Assembly: GCA_031292735.1 (NCBI GenBank)
Contig: JARLGP010000228.1
Span: forward strand, 1-11,863
Origin: Holophaga sp.
Lineage (GTDB): Bacteria > Acidobacteriota > Holophagae > Holophagales > Holophagaceae
DNA length: 11,863 nucleotides
Direction of reading: 5' to 3'
Below are positions 1 to 8,435 of the stretch, piece by piece. A model generated the notes under the pieces. That model searched no databases. It saw nothing but the letters and a program-made list of their open reading frames with translations, and was not told the DNA's origin. The first letter of the stretch is position 1; every line of letters starts with the position of its first letter. The position numbers and the translations under genes were made by a program.

Positions 1-960
1 GCCCAGCAGGATGCAGCCGGGGTACTTCCAGGTGATGGCGGAACCGGTCTCCACCTGCGTCCAGCTGATCTTGCTGTTGCGGCCCTTGCACATGCCGCGC
101 TTGGTGACGAAGTTGAAGATGCCGCCCACGCCGTCCTTGTCGCCGGCATACCAGTTCTGCACGGTGCTGTACTTGATGCTGGCGTCGTCCAGGGCCACCA
201 GCTCCACCACGGCGGCGTGCAGCTGGTTCACGTCGAACTGGGGCGCGGTGCAGCCTTCCAGGTAGCTGACGGAGGCGCCCTCCTCGGCGACGATGAGGGT
301 CCGCTCGAACTGGCCGGATTCCTTGTTGTTGATCCGGAAGTAGGTGGAGAGGTCCATGGGGCAGGTGACGCCCTTGGGGATGAAGCAGAACGAGCCGTCC
401 GTGAACACGGCGGAATTGAGCGCGGCGTAGAAGTTGTCGCCGGCGGGCACCACCGAGCCCAGGTACTTGCGCACCAGCTCCGGGTGCTCCCGCACCGCGT
501 CGCTGAAGCTGCAGAAGATGATGCCCTTCTCCGCCAGCGCCGCCTTGTAGGTGGTGGTGACGCTCACGCTGTCGAACACCACGTCCACCGCCACCCCGGC
601 CAGGGCCTTCTGCTCGTCCATGGGCACCCCCAGCTTGGCGAAGGTGCGCAGCAGTTCCGGGTCCACCTGGTCCATGCTCTGGAGCTTGGGGCTCTTGGGC
701 TTGGGCGCCGAGTAGTAGACGATCTTCTGGAAATCCGGGCTGGGGTAGCTCACGTTGGCCCAGGACGGTTCGGTGAGGGTCAGCCAATGGCGGTAGGCCT
801 TCAACCGGAACTCCAGCAACCAATCGGGTTCGCCCTTCTTTTCGGAGATGAACCGGATGACATCCTCATTAAGTCCCGCGGCGACGCTGTCCGACTCGAT
901 GTCCGTCACGAACCCGTATTTGTATTCCTCGCTGGTGACCTGCTGCAGAGATGTGCTCAT
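1..960 (-). CDS. sufB: Fe-S cluster assembly scaffold protein SufB (N-terminal 320 codons, runs off the left edge)
   Basis: SufB is the core of the SufBCD scaffold, which builds iron-sulfur clusters in the cytosol from SufS-derived sulfur and passes them to apoproteins. The reading frame is open from the ATG at 960 to base 1, giving 320 residues; the family usually has about 470-495, so roughly two thirds is present. Family features seen are an N-terminal SEEYKYGF stretch, [16 protein letters not shown] near residue 172, and [20 protein letters not shown] with the conserved cysteine at 237. LHAAVVELV and [12 protein letters not shown] follow. The start is supported by a GGGGAG ribosome site at 967-972, six bases upstream. 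The C-terminal ligand residues lie outside the window. sufC and sufD would be expected further left but cannot be seen. Confidence 0.97.
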   Translation of the reverse strand, partial: MSTSLQQVTSEEYKYGFVTDIESDSVAAGLNEDVIRFISEKKGEPDWLLEFRLKAYRHWLTLTEPSWANVSYPSPDFQKIVYYSAPKPKSPKLQSMDQVDPELLRTFAKLGVPMDEQKALAGVAVDVVFDSVSVTTTYKAALAEKGIIFCSFSDAVREHPELVRKYLGSVVPAGDNFYAALNSAVFTDGSFCFIPKGVTCPMDLSTYFRINNKESGQFERTLIVAEEGASVSYLEGCTAPQFDVNQLHAAVVELVALDDASIKYSTVQNWYAGDKDGVGGIFNFVTKRGMCKGRNSKISWTQVETGSAITWKYPGCILLG

Positions 961-982
961 GGCCAACTCCCCTTGCTGCTTT

Positions 983-1010
983 ATTCTGCAATCATGACCG
1001 GGATTGTCGA
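983..1010 (-). promoter_or_regulatory. Putative sigma-70-type promoter for sufB
   Basis: In the 76-base gap upstream of sufB, the minus strand reads TCGACA (1010-1005), 16 bases, then CAGAAT (988-983). These match the -35 consensus at five of six positions and the -10 at four of six. The box sits about 20 bases before the SufB ribosome site. Next to it are TTGTCGAC and TTTGTCAC (plus strand, 1004-1019), an imperfect direct repeat that could be an operator. I cannot assign it to IscR, SufR or any other known regulator. Prediction by eye only. Confidence 0.4.
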
Positions 1011-1036
1011 CTTTGTCACGGGCGGATTTGATTCCG

Positions 1037-2890
1037 TCAAGAGTGGCTCAGGGTTTTTTCCAGGTCCTTGATCATGTCCTGCATCTTGGTGCGGAGCAGG
1101 GCCGCCTGATCCTCGGGCAGGTCTCCGGGGTCGCCGTCCAGCCCGTCCTGGAGCACCGCCAGGCCTTCATCCCGCTGCTTGAGGGCCACCAGCGCGCTGC
1201 CCAGCTGGAAGTGGTTGATCATGCTGGGTTCGTTGGCGAGGACCGGGCCCACCAGGTCCACCACGTCCTTGGGCCGCTTGAATTCCAGCAGATACTGGCC
1301 CAGCAGGGTGCGGGCCCGGGCTTCCTGGCCGGGCAGGGGGTTGGCCTGGAGCCGGCGCACTTCCTGCAGATCGTCCTCCTTGACCGGTCCGTTCATGAGC
1401 CGGTAGGCCTGGCGGACGATGGCCGCCTCCCAGGCCCCGCTGCTCTTGGGGTGCACTGACAGGAAGCTGTTGAGGGCCAGGTTGAGGCCCTTCTCGTCGT
1501 TCTTGTCCATGAAGTAGTCCACCGCCAGGTGCATGGCCTGGAAGCAGAGCCGCGGGTGGCGGGCCGAGCCGGCGAAGCCGATGGCCTTGGCCAAGGTGCC
1601 CTTGGGATCCTTGCGGAAGGCCAGCAGCAGTTCCAGCCATTCCAGCCGCTCGCTGCGGTCCTTGCGCCGGGCCCGCCTCAGGGCCGTCTCCGCCTCGGCC
1701 AGGTTGCCGTCGGCCAGCCAGTCCTCCACCTCGTCCAGCATGAACCCGGCCTCGGCCTTGCCGCCCCGGGCGGAGCGCAGCTGGGCGGGGTTCTCGGCGT
1801 CCAGCAGGAGCAGGAGGTCCTGGTCGCCGGGGTGCTGGCGCAGCAGTTCCGCCAGGATGATGAACGCCTTGGGCCGTTCGTCGGCCAGGATGTAGCCTTC
1901 CGCCAGCAGTTCCCGGATGCGCAGGTCCCCGGGCAGGAAGCCGGAGGCCTCCTTGAGCAGGGTGATGGCCTTGGGTGCCTCGCCCCGGGCCAGGAGCACT
2001 TCCGCCAGCAGGCTGAGGGTCTCCCCGTCCCGCTGCAGGGCCACCGCCTCCTTGGCCGATTCCAGGGAGCCCTGGAGGTCGTCCTGGTCCAGCAGCAGCT
2101 CAGCCAGCTGGACCTTGGGCGCCACCTCGTCCGGGCGCAGGTCGGCGGCGGTGCGCAGGGTCTCCAGCGCGGCGTCGGCCCGCTCGGGGTCGTCCTGGAG
2201 GATCTTGGCCAGCAGCATCCAGCCCTCGTAGTGCCGGGGGCTCAGGGCCACCACCTTGCGGGCCAGCTGCTCGGCCTCCTCCCAGACCTGGGCCACCTCC
2301 TTGAGCGCGGCCACGGTGAACAGCAGCTCATAGTTCTTGGGGTCCAGGGCGAGAGCCTCGCCCAGCCGGGTGGCGGCCTCGGGCAGCAGGCCGTTGTCCA
2401 GCAGGGCCGAGGTCTCCAGCAGGGCCCGCTTCAGCTGGGAGACCGCCTTGGGCTTGGCGATGGGCAGGATCCGGGCCCGGTAGCGGGTGAAGATCTCCCG
2501 GGCGCTGATCAGCTGCAGGTTCTCCTCCACCAGCTCCTCCCAGCGGGAGGAGAAGGCGCGGCCGTCCAGCTGGCCCTTCTGTTCCATCTCCTGGACCAGG
2601 GACATGAGCCCGTTGCGCAGCATCACCTCGGAACGCTCCAGCCGGCCCAGCTGGTCCGACACGGTCTCCAGGTAGGTCTCCACCCGGCGCAGGGTTTCCT
2701 CCAGTCCGGTGATGCGTTCCAGGAGGTGCTCATCCAGATCGTCCTCGGACTCGATCTGCTCCTCTTCCTCCCACGTCTGGTCGCCGGCCACGATCAGCAG
2801 CCGGGTGCCGCACTTGCGGCAGATCTCGCGTTCACCGGGGTTCCAGGTGAAGCAATTCTGACAGTAAGTTCCAGGGGAATCGTTGGCCAT
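1037..2890 (-). CDS. Zinc-ribbon, coiled-coil and TPR repeat protein, function unknown
   Basis: This is a 617-residue soluble protein with no signal peptide or membrane segment. It begins with a zinc ribbon made of two CxxC knuckles (C10/C13 and C24/C27). A very acidic, heptad-like coiled coil follows at about residues 40-110. Degenerate tetratricopeptide repeats cover about 150-365, with motifs such as LGEALALDP and [15 protein letters not shown], and a further helical-repeat region runs from about 385 to the end. TPRs bind protein partners, so an adaptor or assembly role is likely, but the sequence does not name the partner. The start was set at 2890 because the zinc ribbon begins right after it. 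The same frame opens 54 codons earlier (3052), but that stretch is not protein-like and would overlap the start of the divergent gene. The ribosome site at 2890 is poor. The gene lies 76 bases upstream of sufB on the same strand, with no clear terminator between. Confidence 0.85.
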   Translation of the reverse strand: MANDSPGTYCQNCFTWNPGEREICRKCGTRLLIVAGDQTWEEEEQIESEDDLDEHLLERITGLEETLRRVETYLETVSDQLGRLERSEVMLRNGLMSLVQEMEQKGQLDGRAFSSRWEELVEENLQLISAREIFTRYRARILPIAKPKAVSQLKRALLETSALLDNGLLPEAATRLGEALALDPKNYELLFTVAALKEVAQVWEEAEQLARKVVALSPRHYEGWMLLAKILQDDPERADAALETLRTAADLRPDEVAPKVQLAELLLDQDDLQGSLESAKEAVALQRDGETLSLLAEVLLARGEAPKAITLLKEASGFLPGDLRIRELLAEGYILADERPKAFIILAELLRQHPGDQDLLLLLDAENPAQLRSARGGKAEAGFMLDEVEDWLADGNLAEAETALRRARRKDRSERLEWLELLLAFRKDPKGTLAKAIGFAGSARHPRLCFQAMHLAVDYFMDKNDEKGLNLALNSFLSVHPKSSGAWEAAIVRQAYRLMNGPVKEDDLQEVRRLQANPLPGQEARARTLLGQYLLEFKRPKDVVDLVGPVLANEPSMINHFQLGSALVALKQRDEGLAVLQDGLDGDPGDLPEDQAALLRTKMQDMIKDLEKTLSHS

Positions 2891-3005
2891 GGGATCAGGA
2901 TACAACGGTCTTTTGCGATCCGAAGCACCCGGATGCGGGGGCCGAATACGGCTATCATGTGCCTGAGGTGCTGTTTGACATTCCCAGACCCCGGTAGAGG
3001 CCTCC
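2891..3005. promoter_or_regulatory. Divergent intergenic region between two TPR genes
   Basis: These 115 bases separate the start codons of two divergent genes and must carry both promoters. On the plus strand a TATCAT (2953-2958) resembles a -10 box without a good -35 partner, and TTGACA (2975-2980) matches a -35 box without a good -10 partner. On the minus strand TATCCT lies only about eight bases before the ATG at 2890, which would fit a leaderless or nearly leaderless transcript. No single promoter can be chosen with confidence. Confidence 0.35.
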
Positions 3006-3524
3006 ATGAGCAACCTGGAAAAAAAGCAAGAGGCGATGGAGTTGGTGGGCAAGGCCTACCAGCACCACATGCGCGGTGAGATCGACCGGGCCATTGAGCT
3101 GTACACCAAGTCGCTGGACCTGTTCGGAACCCCGGAGGCCTACACCTACCGGGGCTGGGCCAGGTCCTACCGCAAGGATTTCGAGGCGGCCATCGAGGAC
3201 TGCCACCGGGCCATCGACCTGGATCCCGAATTCGGCGCCCCGTACAATGACATTGGCGCCTACTACCTGGAACTGGAGCAGTACGAGGACGCGATCCCAT
3301 GGCTGCACATGGCGCTCAAGGCAAAGCGTTACGAAAGCTATTGCTACCCGCACTTCAACCTGGGGCGCGCCTACGAGGCCCAGGACCACCTGGACCAGGC
3401 CCTGGAACACTTCCAGAGCGCCCTGCACGAAAACCCGGGGTACACGCTGGCGGCCAAGGCCGTCGAGCGGGTGCAGGAGAAACGCTCCGTCCGGGCCAAC
3501 GCTTCACCTGCCGGAGGCCGCTGA
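3006..3524 (+). CDS. Small tetratricopeptide-repeat protein
   Basis: This 172-residue soluble protein is almost entirely TPR repeats, with about four units at residues 12-45, 46-79, 80-113 and 118-151. Typical TPR positions can be seen in GEIDRAIELYTKSLDL, DFEAAIEDCHRAIDLDPEFG, QYEDAIPWLHMALKAK and HLDQALEHFQSALHENPGY. It has no signal peptide and no enzymatic domain, so it is probably a protein-binding scaffold. The ATG at 3006 follows a purine-rich GTAGAGG stretch at about 2994-3000. The stop codon TGA overlaps the mqnD start by one base, so the two are almost certainly one transcript with coupled translation. A link to menaquinone synthesis is suggested only by this position. It is not a close copy of the larger TPR protein encoded divergently. 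Confidence 0.9.
   Translation: MSNLEKKQEAMELVGKAYQHHMRGEIDRAIELYTKSLDLFGTPEAYTYRGWARSYRKDFEAAIEDCHRAIDLDPEFGAPYNDIGAYYLELEQYEDAIPWLHMALKAKRYESYCYPHFNLGRAYEAQDHLDQALEHFQSALHENPGYTLAAKAVERVQEKRSVRANASPAGGR
3513..3517 (+). promoter_or_regulatory. Ribosome binding site for mqnD, inside the preceding gene
   Basis: GGAGG lies within the last codons of the TPR gene, six bases before the ATG at 3524. With the TGATG stop/start overlap at 3522-3526 it fixes the mqnD start. It rules out the longer in-frame extension back to 3299, which would lie over the TPR gene. Confidence 0.8.
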
Positions 3525-4321
3525 TGCCCTTCACCATCGCCCACAGTCCTGATTCCGACGACGCCTACATGATGGCGCCCCTGGCCCTGGGCTGGCTGGA
3601 CCCGGAGGGGTTCGACTTCCGGTTCGTCCGCAAGGACATCGAGACCCTCAATACCGAAGCCCTGGAGAACCGCTACGAGGTCACCGCCATCAGCTTCGGC
3701 GCCTATCCGGAACTGCAGGACCATTATGAACTGCTTACGGCTGGTTCCAGCATCCAGGAGGGTACCGGCCCGCTGGTGATCTCCCGGGCGCCCATGACCG
3801 GTCCGGACCTGCGGGCGGTCACCGTGGCCATTCCCGGGCTGCGCACCAGCGCCTACCTGGCCATGCGCAAGTGGATGCCGGACCTGGAGGTGGAGCTGGC
3901 GCCCTTCGACCAGATCATGGCTAGGGTGCAATCGGGGCGCTACCAGGCCGGCCTCCTCATCCACGAAAGCCAGCTGATGTACCAGGAGCAGGGGCTGCAT
4001 CTGGTGCAGGACCTGGGGGCCTGGTGGAAGGCCGACTGCGGCCTGCCCCTGCCCATGGGCGGCAACGCCATCCGCCGGAGCCTGCCGCAGGTGGTGAAGG
4101 ACCGGTTCGCCGGGCTCATGCGCCGCAGCGTGGAGATGGCCATGGCCCGGCACGACGAGAGCGTGGCCTACGCCCAGTCCTTCGGCCGGGGCATGGACAC
4201 CGGCATGGTGGGGCGCTACGTGCGGGCCTGGGTCAATGAATTCACCGTGGATCCCGGCCTCCGCGGCCGGGCGGCGGTGGACCGGCTGCTGGGGCTGGAG
4301 GCGCGCTGGGTGCAGGGCTGA
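3524..4321 (+). CDS. mqnD: 1,4-dihydroxy-6-naphthoate synthase MqnD (menaquinone, futalosine pathway)
   Basis: MqnD converts cyclic de-hypoxanthine futalosine to 1,4-dihydroxy-6-naphthoate, a late step in the futalosine route to menaquinone. It is a cytosolic enzyme with a fold like periplasmic binding proteins. The 265-residue product opens with the family signature IAHSPDSDDAYM (residues 5-16). It also has SFGAYPEL near residue 57, TSAYLAMR near residue 108 and LLIHESQ, whose His147 matches the family's catalytic histidine (His145 in the Thermus enzyme). Its length is normal or slightly short for the family. The start is set by GGAGG and the TGATG overlap with the upstream TPR gene. No other mqn gene is in this window, so the pathway is presumably scattered. 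MqnA is the nearest relative, but the HSPDSDD motif favours MqnD. Confidence 0.95.
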   Translation: MPFTIAHSPDSDDAYMMAPLALGWLDPEGFDFRFVRKDIETLNTEALENRYEVTAISFGAYPELQDHYELLTAGSSIQEGTGPLVISRAPMTGPDLRAVTVAIPGLRTSAYLAMRKWMPDLEVELAPFDQIMARVQSGRYQAGLLIHESQLMYQEQGLHLVQDLGAWWKADCGLPLPMGGNAIRRSLPQVVKDRFAGLMRRSVEMAMARHDESVAYAQSFGRGMDTGMVGRYVRAWVNEFTVDPGLRGRAAVDRLLGLEARWVQG

Positions 4322-4361
4322 ACCCGCGGGCAAACCGATCGCAATCTTTTCCTGACCTGCG

Positions 4362-4398
4362 CCTGGAGTCGCCAGGGGCCGGCCTGCGGCCCAGGGAT
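4362..4398 (+). terminator. Possible weak terminator hairpins after mqnD
   Basis: About 40 bases after the mqnD stop lie two adjacent stems: CCTGG (4362-4366) with CCAGG (4372-4376), and GGGCCG (4376-4381) with CGGCCC (4387-4392) around a five-base loop. The sequence after them is A-rich rather than T-rich, so this is not a classic intrinsic terminator. It may be a transcript-end hairpin or a Rho-assisted site. Confidence 0.35.
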
Positions 4399-4490
4399 AA
4401 AAATACAAACGCATTCATGAAGTTATTGTATTATTTCACTCATCTTCCATTACCCGAAAGACGCTAAAAGCTGTCCTAAACTGTAAGGAG
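4397..4490 (+). promoter_or_regulatory. AT-rich promoter and leader of the PKD lipoprotein gene
   Basis: This is one of the two most AT-rich stretches in the window. TATTAT at 4429-4434 is a good -10 candidate in the right orientation, but no convincing -35 box lies 16-18 bases before it, so a non-sigma-70 or activator-dependent promoter is possible. The leader ends with AAGGAG at about 4482-4487, a strong ribosome site for the ATG at 4496. Confidence 0.4.
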
Positions 4491-4495
4491 CCTCC

Positions 4496-7400
4496 ATGAG
4501 ACCGGCGTTCAGGAATTTTGGACTCATACTCTCTTGGTCCCTGGCGCTGGCGCTGGTGCTCTGCGGCTGCGGCGGGGGAGGCGGGGGCTCCAGCGTGAAG
4601 CACGGCACCAGCCAGCCCGTGATCAGCGGGGTGACTTCCAACGCCACCGTGCCCACGGCGCTCACCCAGTACAGCCAGTACACCTTCACGGTGGCGGCCA
4701 CCGAGCCCACGGCGGGCGTGACCATCGTGTCCTATAACTGGAATTTTGGTGACGGCACCACTATCAGCAATGGCGCGGTCCAGGAGTTCCATGTGTACGC
4801 CACGGTGGGCACCTTCACCGTGACCGTCACCGCCACCGACAGCAATGGGCTCACCAGCACGGCCTTCACCCAGCAGGAGACGGTCAGCGCCGGCGCCAGC
4901 CCGTTCAACTTCGTCATCTCCTCGCCGCCCGCCACCGGCCTGAGTATCAGCGTTCCCGTGAACGGGGTGGCCAACTACACCTTCGATTTGACCATTACCC
5001 CAGCCAGTGGTTCGAGCTACACGCTGATCGCCTCGGGCATCACCTTCCTGACCAACGACACCGTGGCCGGCGACGTGATCGGAACCCCCCAGGCCGGCAG
5101 CAATCCGAACGAATGGCTCATTCCGGTGACCTTCCCGGCGGCCGCGGCCGCCTCAGCCACCCCCCGGGTCTTCGTCCCGACCGTCAAGGTGACGGACACC
5201 ACCGGTGCCTTCACCAGCGCCGCGGTGACCTTCCCGACCGTGAGCATCACCACCACCACGCTCTCCTCCGCCTCGGCGCCCAGCATCGTCATCACCCAGC
5301 CCACCACCGCCACCACCCAGGTCTACGCCATGGAGTCGCCCACCCTGGCTTTCGTGCTGACCGATCCCATCGTCAACCCGGTGACCTACACCATCAACTG
5401 GGGCGATGGCAGCTCCGTCACCACGGCCACGGTTTCCGACTCGACCCTGCCGGCGGGCACCTCCGTGATGGTCACCCATCAATACCTGGTGGCCGGCACC
5501 TGCAATGTCACCATCGACGCCAAGGACACCCGCAGCGTGAACCAGAACGCCACCCAGCAAAAGGTCTCCTTCAAGGTCCTGGCCAATGCCTTGCCCCAGA
5601 CCCGGATCACCGCGCCCCTGGGCAGCGGCACCCTGGGCTTCACCGCCAGCCAGATCAGCACCTATTACTATCCGTCCAGCCTGGCCAGCAGCGACCAACC
5701 GGTGATCCAGGACACCGGCAACCCCTACCTCATCGAGGTCATCCCCGAAGGCGGCAGCCTGATCTTCACCGGCACCGCCACCCCGACCACCAGCGGCGAG
5801 GGGCTCCAAAGCACCGCCTGGACCTTCCCCTATGCGGTCCCCTCTTCCGCCAGCGGCGTGGGCTCGCAGCAGGTCACCTTTGCCGGCGTGCCCAACGCGC
5901 TGGTCGCCTACCTGGTGGAATACCAGGCCACGGATGTCTTCAACCGGCTGTCCACGCCCGCCTACATCTGGGTGGTGGTGGACGGCATCCATACCGAGAA
6001 CTTCACCCTGAACCTGCTCTACCGGCAGCTTTCCGACAACGGGGGTACCGCCTCGCTCAACCCGGTCACCAGCAGCGCCAACGGGCTCAACACCGCCCTG
6101 GAGATTCACCAGGACGGCTATTCCAACAGCTACACCATCAACTCCGCGAACCAGGCCTCGGTTTCCGTGCCGGTGCGCAGCAACGTGCCCTTCTATGCCC
6201 TGCTGCCGGTCATAGGCTCCTCCGACCCCAACAGTTATGCCCTCCGGATCCCCTGCCAGCCCACCGCCAGCGGCTCGGCCAACCCGACCGGGATCGATCC
6301 GGAGCTGGAGGGACTGAAATCCAGCACCACGAGCTACACCCTCGCCAACGGGTCCTCTTCCTTCAGCTTCCAGAGCTCGTCGGCGCCCTGGAATCCCACC
6401 CTCAACGTGGTCACGGCCCAGGGCTTCGCACAGGAAGGCAGTTCCCCGGTGTTGAAGAACCTGGAAGGCGTGGTGGGCCTGGAACCGGCTACTCCGCCCA
6501 GCGACCAGCGTTGGCTAGAGCTGCCCTCCGAGCCCAGTATCACCTATCCGCTCTCCTGGAGCGCCACCGAATACAACGTCGCGTTGTTCTCCGGGGTGCC
6601 GGTCAATCAAAGCTATGCCGAGTGGCCCCTGTTCATGCTGACCGTGGAATCGGACAAGCTCCCCACCCTGGTGGCGGACAGCGCCGCGGGATTGACCTCC
6701 TTGAGCAGCACCGCCCCGGTGCCTTCGGCGCTGGGGTTCAATCTGAACTATTCCACCTACTCGAACATTCCTGACCCGAGCGTCGACCAAACACCCCAGG
6801 CTTCGCTGGTGGCTGCCGTCACGGGGATGGAGGCCTACCGGGTTCCCGCCAACTCCACCGACCCCTACGATCTGACCCATGGGGTCGCGAACTGGAACGA
6901 AACCAACTGCATCACCGCGCTCAACCCCACACCGCTCCACGACACCAGTCCGGAGGCCCTGACCTACTTCAGCAATCTTCTGTTCCCTTCCGCGGCCAGC
7001 GGCACGCCCTTCGCCGGCGGTCTCAATAGTCTGGTGATCCCGTACGATCTGAATGACATCAACCGGCTGCCGCTCCAGAGCACGGACGTGCTGTCCCGCC
7101 CTCTGCTCAACAACCTGCCCGTGTTCGCCTATGCCGAATACCTCTGGTCCACGGTGTGGGTGCAGCCGGTGGTGCTCAACAGCACCACCTTGACCACCAT
7201 GGATCTGGAAGGGAACATGGCGGACCCGACCGGCGGACCCGCGTATAAGAACCCGGGCACCAACCCGGGAATCTCCCACACCTATTGGCTCCTCCAGAGC
7301 CTCCCAAGCGCGTGGCCCAAGCTGATCAACACCGTCGTATCGCCGGGCACCAAGACCACACCGATCGAACCGGACGGCAGCTATTTCGATCTGACCGCCA

Positions 7401-8353
7401 GCGGCGCCGGGACCTTCACCGCAACCTCCCCGGTTGCCATCGGCACCGCCGCGGCCCCGGGTTCCGCTCCGGTGGCACCCAGTTCCAATCCCTCCACCAC
7501 CGGGGTCGGCCACTTCTACTGGGCCGCCTTCACCCCTTCCTACGCCTCCGCCGGCGGGGCCCTGATCACCCGCACCTGGCTGGCGAAAGGAACCGTGTCC
7601 CAGGAGCCTCCGGTCGCCATCGACGGCGGCACCAACAATTTCGTGGGCACCGACGACAGCCTGGATGCCGCTTCCGGATGGGGCTTCGTGCCCGCCCAGG
7701 ACACCATGCTCGACAAGCGCCTGCGCAACCCCGACGGCTCCCTGGCCGGAAGTTCCACCGGCGGCTTCCGGGTGACCTGGTTCAACGCCACCCGCTCCCC
7801 CGACGGGCATGTGGTGCCTCCCGATTTCTGGGTGGTCCAGCTGGCTCCCTCCGGCGGAACCCCGATCCATTTCATGGTCCCCAGCAACTATCCGGCCCAG
7901 CCCAACTTCCCGGACAAGGCCGTGGTCACGGCGGACACCACCCAGACCCTCTCCGGCAACATCCTCACCGACGCCCGCTGGTACATCGCGCCGCCCACCA
8001 CCGTCGGGGGGCCGGACATCTACTCCGCCATCTGGACTGCCCAGGCACAGGTGGCCCCCGGCTACTGCTGGTTCGATGTTCCCGCCGAGCTGAGGGTTGC
8101 CGATCCAGCCAGCATCACCGTGTTCGCGGTGAAGTCCATCCTCAGGAACCAGCCCGTCTCGAGCGCCAGGCCGCTGAACCGGCCGGATTGGCTGGACGCC
8201 ATCAAGACCGCCGTCGCCAACATGAAGGTGGTTCCCAGCGACGGCGCCGACAAGTCCGCCTACCACAAGATCCCGTTCAACTTCCCATGGGACATCGTCG
8301 TGGCGAACAGCGAGCCCACCCCGACCCAGGCCACCATCGCCGCTTCAAATTGA
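4496..8353 (+). CDS. Large secreted PKD-domain lipoprotein, function unknown
   Basis: This is a 1285-residue exported protein. A signal peptide with a hydrophobic core at about residues 9-22 ends in a lipobox-like LCGC with the lipid-bearing cysteine probably at 25, followed by a glycine run typical of lipoproteins in some phyla. A PKD domain covers about residues 45-130 (NWNFGDG at 81-87, then a TVGTFTVTVTATDSNG strand). A second PKD-like unit spans about 270-360 (NWGDG at 301-305 and VTHQYLVAGTCNVTIDAKD). The remaining roughly 900 residues are Ser/Thr/Pro/Gly-rich and beta-rich with many aromatic residues, and I recognise no catalytic family there. PKD domains usually mediate surface protein or carbohydrate contacts. 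No sorting signal or C-terminal transmembrane segment is seen. The start has a strong AAGGAG site. The barrel gene follows 82 bases later, suggesting co-expression. It could be an adhesin, a carbohydrate binder or a structural surface protein. Confidence 0.88.
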   Translation: MRPAFRNFGLILSWSLALALVLCGCGGGGGGSSVKHGTSQPVISGVTSNATVPTALTQYSQYTFTVAATEPTAGVTIVSYNWNFGDGTTISNGAVQEFHVYATVGTFTVTVTATDSNGLTSTAFTQQETVSAGASPFNFVISSPPATGLSISVPVNGVANYTFDLTITPASGSSYTLIASGITFLTNDTVAGDVIGTPQAGSNPNEWLIPVTFPAAAAASATPRVFVPTVKVTDTTGAFTSAAVTFPTVSITTTTLSSASAPSIVITQPTTATTQVYAMESPTLAFVLTDPIVNPVTYTINWGDGSSVTTATVSDSTLPAGTSVMVTHQYLVAGTCNVTIDAKDTRSVNQNATQQKVSFKVLANALPQTRITAPLGSGTLGFTASQISTYYYPSSLASSDQPVIQDTGNPYLIEVIPEGGSLIFTGTATPTTSGEGLQSTAWTFPYAVPSSASGVGSQQVTFAGVPNALVAYLVEYQATDVFNRLSTPAYIWVVVDGIHTENFTLNLLYRQLSDNGGTASLNPVTSSANGLNTALEIHQDGYSNSYTINSANQASVSVPVRSNVPFYALLPVIGSSDPNSYALRIPCQPTASGSANPTGIDPELEGLKSSTTSYTLANGSSSFSFQSSSAPWNPTLNVVTAQGFAQEGSSPVLKNLEGVVGLEPATPPSDQRWLELPSEPSITYPLSWSATEYNVALFSGVPVNQSYAEWPLFMLTVESDKLPTLVADSAAGLTSLSSTAPVPSALGFNLNYSTYSNIPDPSVDQTPQASLVAAVTGMEAYRVPANSTDPYDLTHGVANWNETNCITALNPTPLHDTSPEALTYFSNLLFPSAASGTPFAGGLNSLVIPYDLNDINRLPLQSTDVLSRPLLNNLPVFAYAEYLWSTVWVQPVVLNSTTLTTMDLEGNMADPTGGPAYKNPGTNPGISHTYWLLQSLPSAWPKLINTVVSPGTKTTPIEPDGSYFDLTASGAGTFTATSPVAIGTAAAPGSAPVAPSSNPSTTGVGHFYWAAFTPSYASAGGALITRTWLAKGTVSQEPPVAIDGGTNNFVGTDDSLDAASGWGFVPAQDTMLDKRLRNPDGSLAGSSTGGFRVTWFNATRSPDGHVVPPDFWVVQLAPSGGTPIHFMVPSNYPAQPNFPDKAVVTADTTQTLSGNILTDARWYIAPPTTVGGPDIYSAIWTAQAQVAPGYCWFDVPAELRVADPASITVFAVKSILRNQPVSSARPLNRPDWLDAIKTAVANMKVVPSDGADKSAYHKIPFNFPWDIVVANSEPTPTQATIAASN

Positions 8354-8424
8354 TCACGCCAAGGTCCGGCCCGGCAGCTACCCTGGAACTCAAGCCAACC
8401 ATGCCGTCCCAACCACCTCGCCAC

Positions 8425-8431
8425 AAGGAGG
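8425..8431 (+). promoter_or_regulatory. Ribosome binding site deciding a GTG start
   Basis: AAGGAGG lies four bases before the GTG at 8436. The GTG opens directly into a good signal peptide, and no in-frame ATG nearby gives one, so this site settles the unusual start codon of the outer-membrane protein gene. Confidence 0.8.
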
Positions 8432-8435
8432 ATTC

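Noticed and set aside
2891..3052. N-terminal extension of the zinc-ribbon TPR protein to 3052
   Set aside because: The extra 54 residues are not protein-like and would overlap the start of the divergent TPR gene. The zinc ribbon starts right after the ATG at 2890.
1529..3079. Long plus-strand open frame (516 codons) opposite the zinc-ribbon TPR gene
   Set aside because: Gln/Leu/Gly/Val-rich and low in complexity, with no recognisable motif. The minus frame has a zinc ribbon and TPR repeats.
3299..3523. N-terminal extension of MqnD to 3299
   Set aside because: The extra 75 residues lie over the TPR gene in another frame and are Gly/Pro/Arg-rich. The MqnD family starts at the HSPDSDD segment, and a GGAGG site marks 3524.
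5113..6774. Plus-strand frame of 553 codons within the PKD gene
   Set aside because: A +1-type shadow of the PKD gene, rich in His/Arg/Gln/Pro, with no start signal.
6515..8266. Long minus-strand open frame (583 codons) opposite the PKD lipoprotein gene
   Set aside because: It is a shadow of the plus-strand gene in GC-rich DNA: Gly/Val/His/Arg-rich with no domain pattern, while the plus frame has a signal peptide and PKD motifs.
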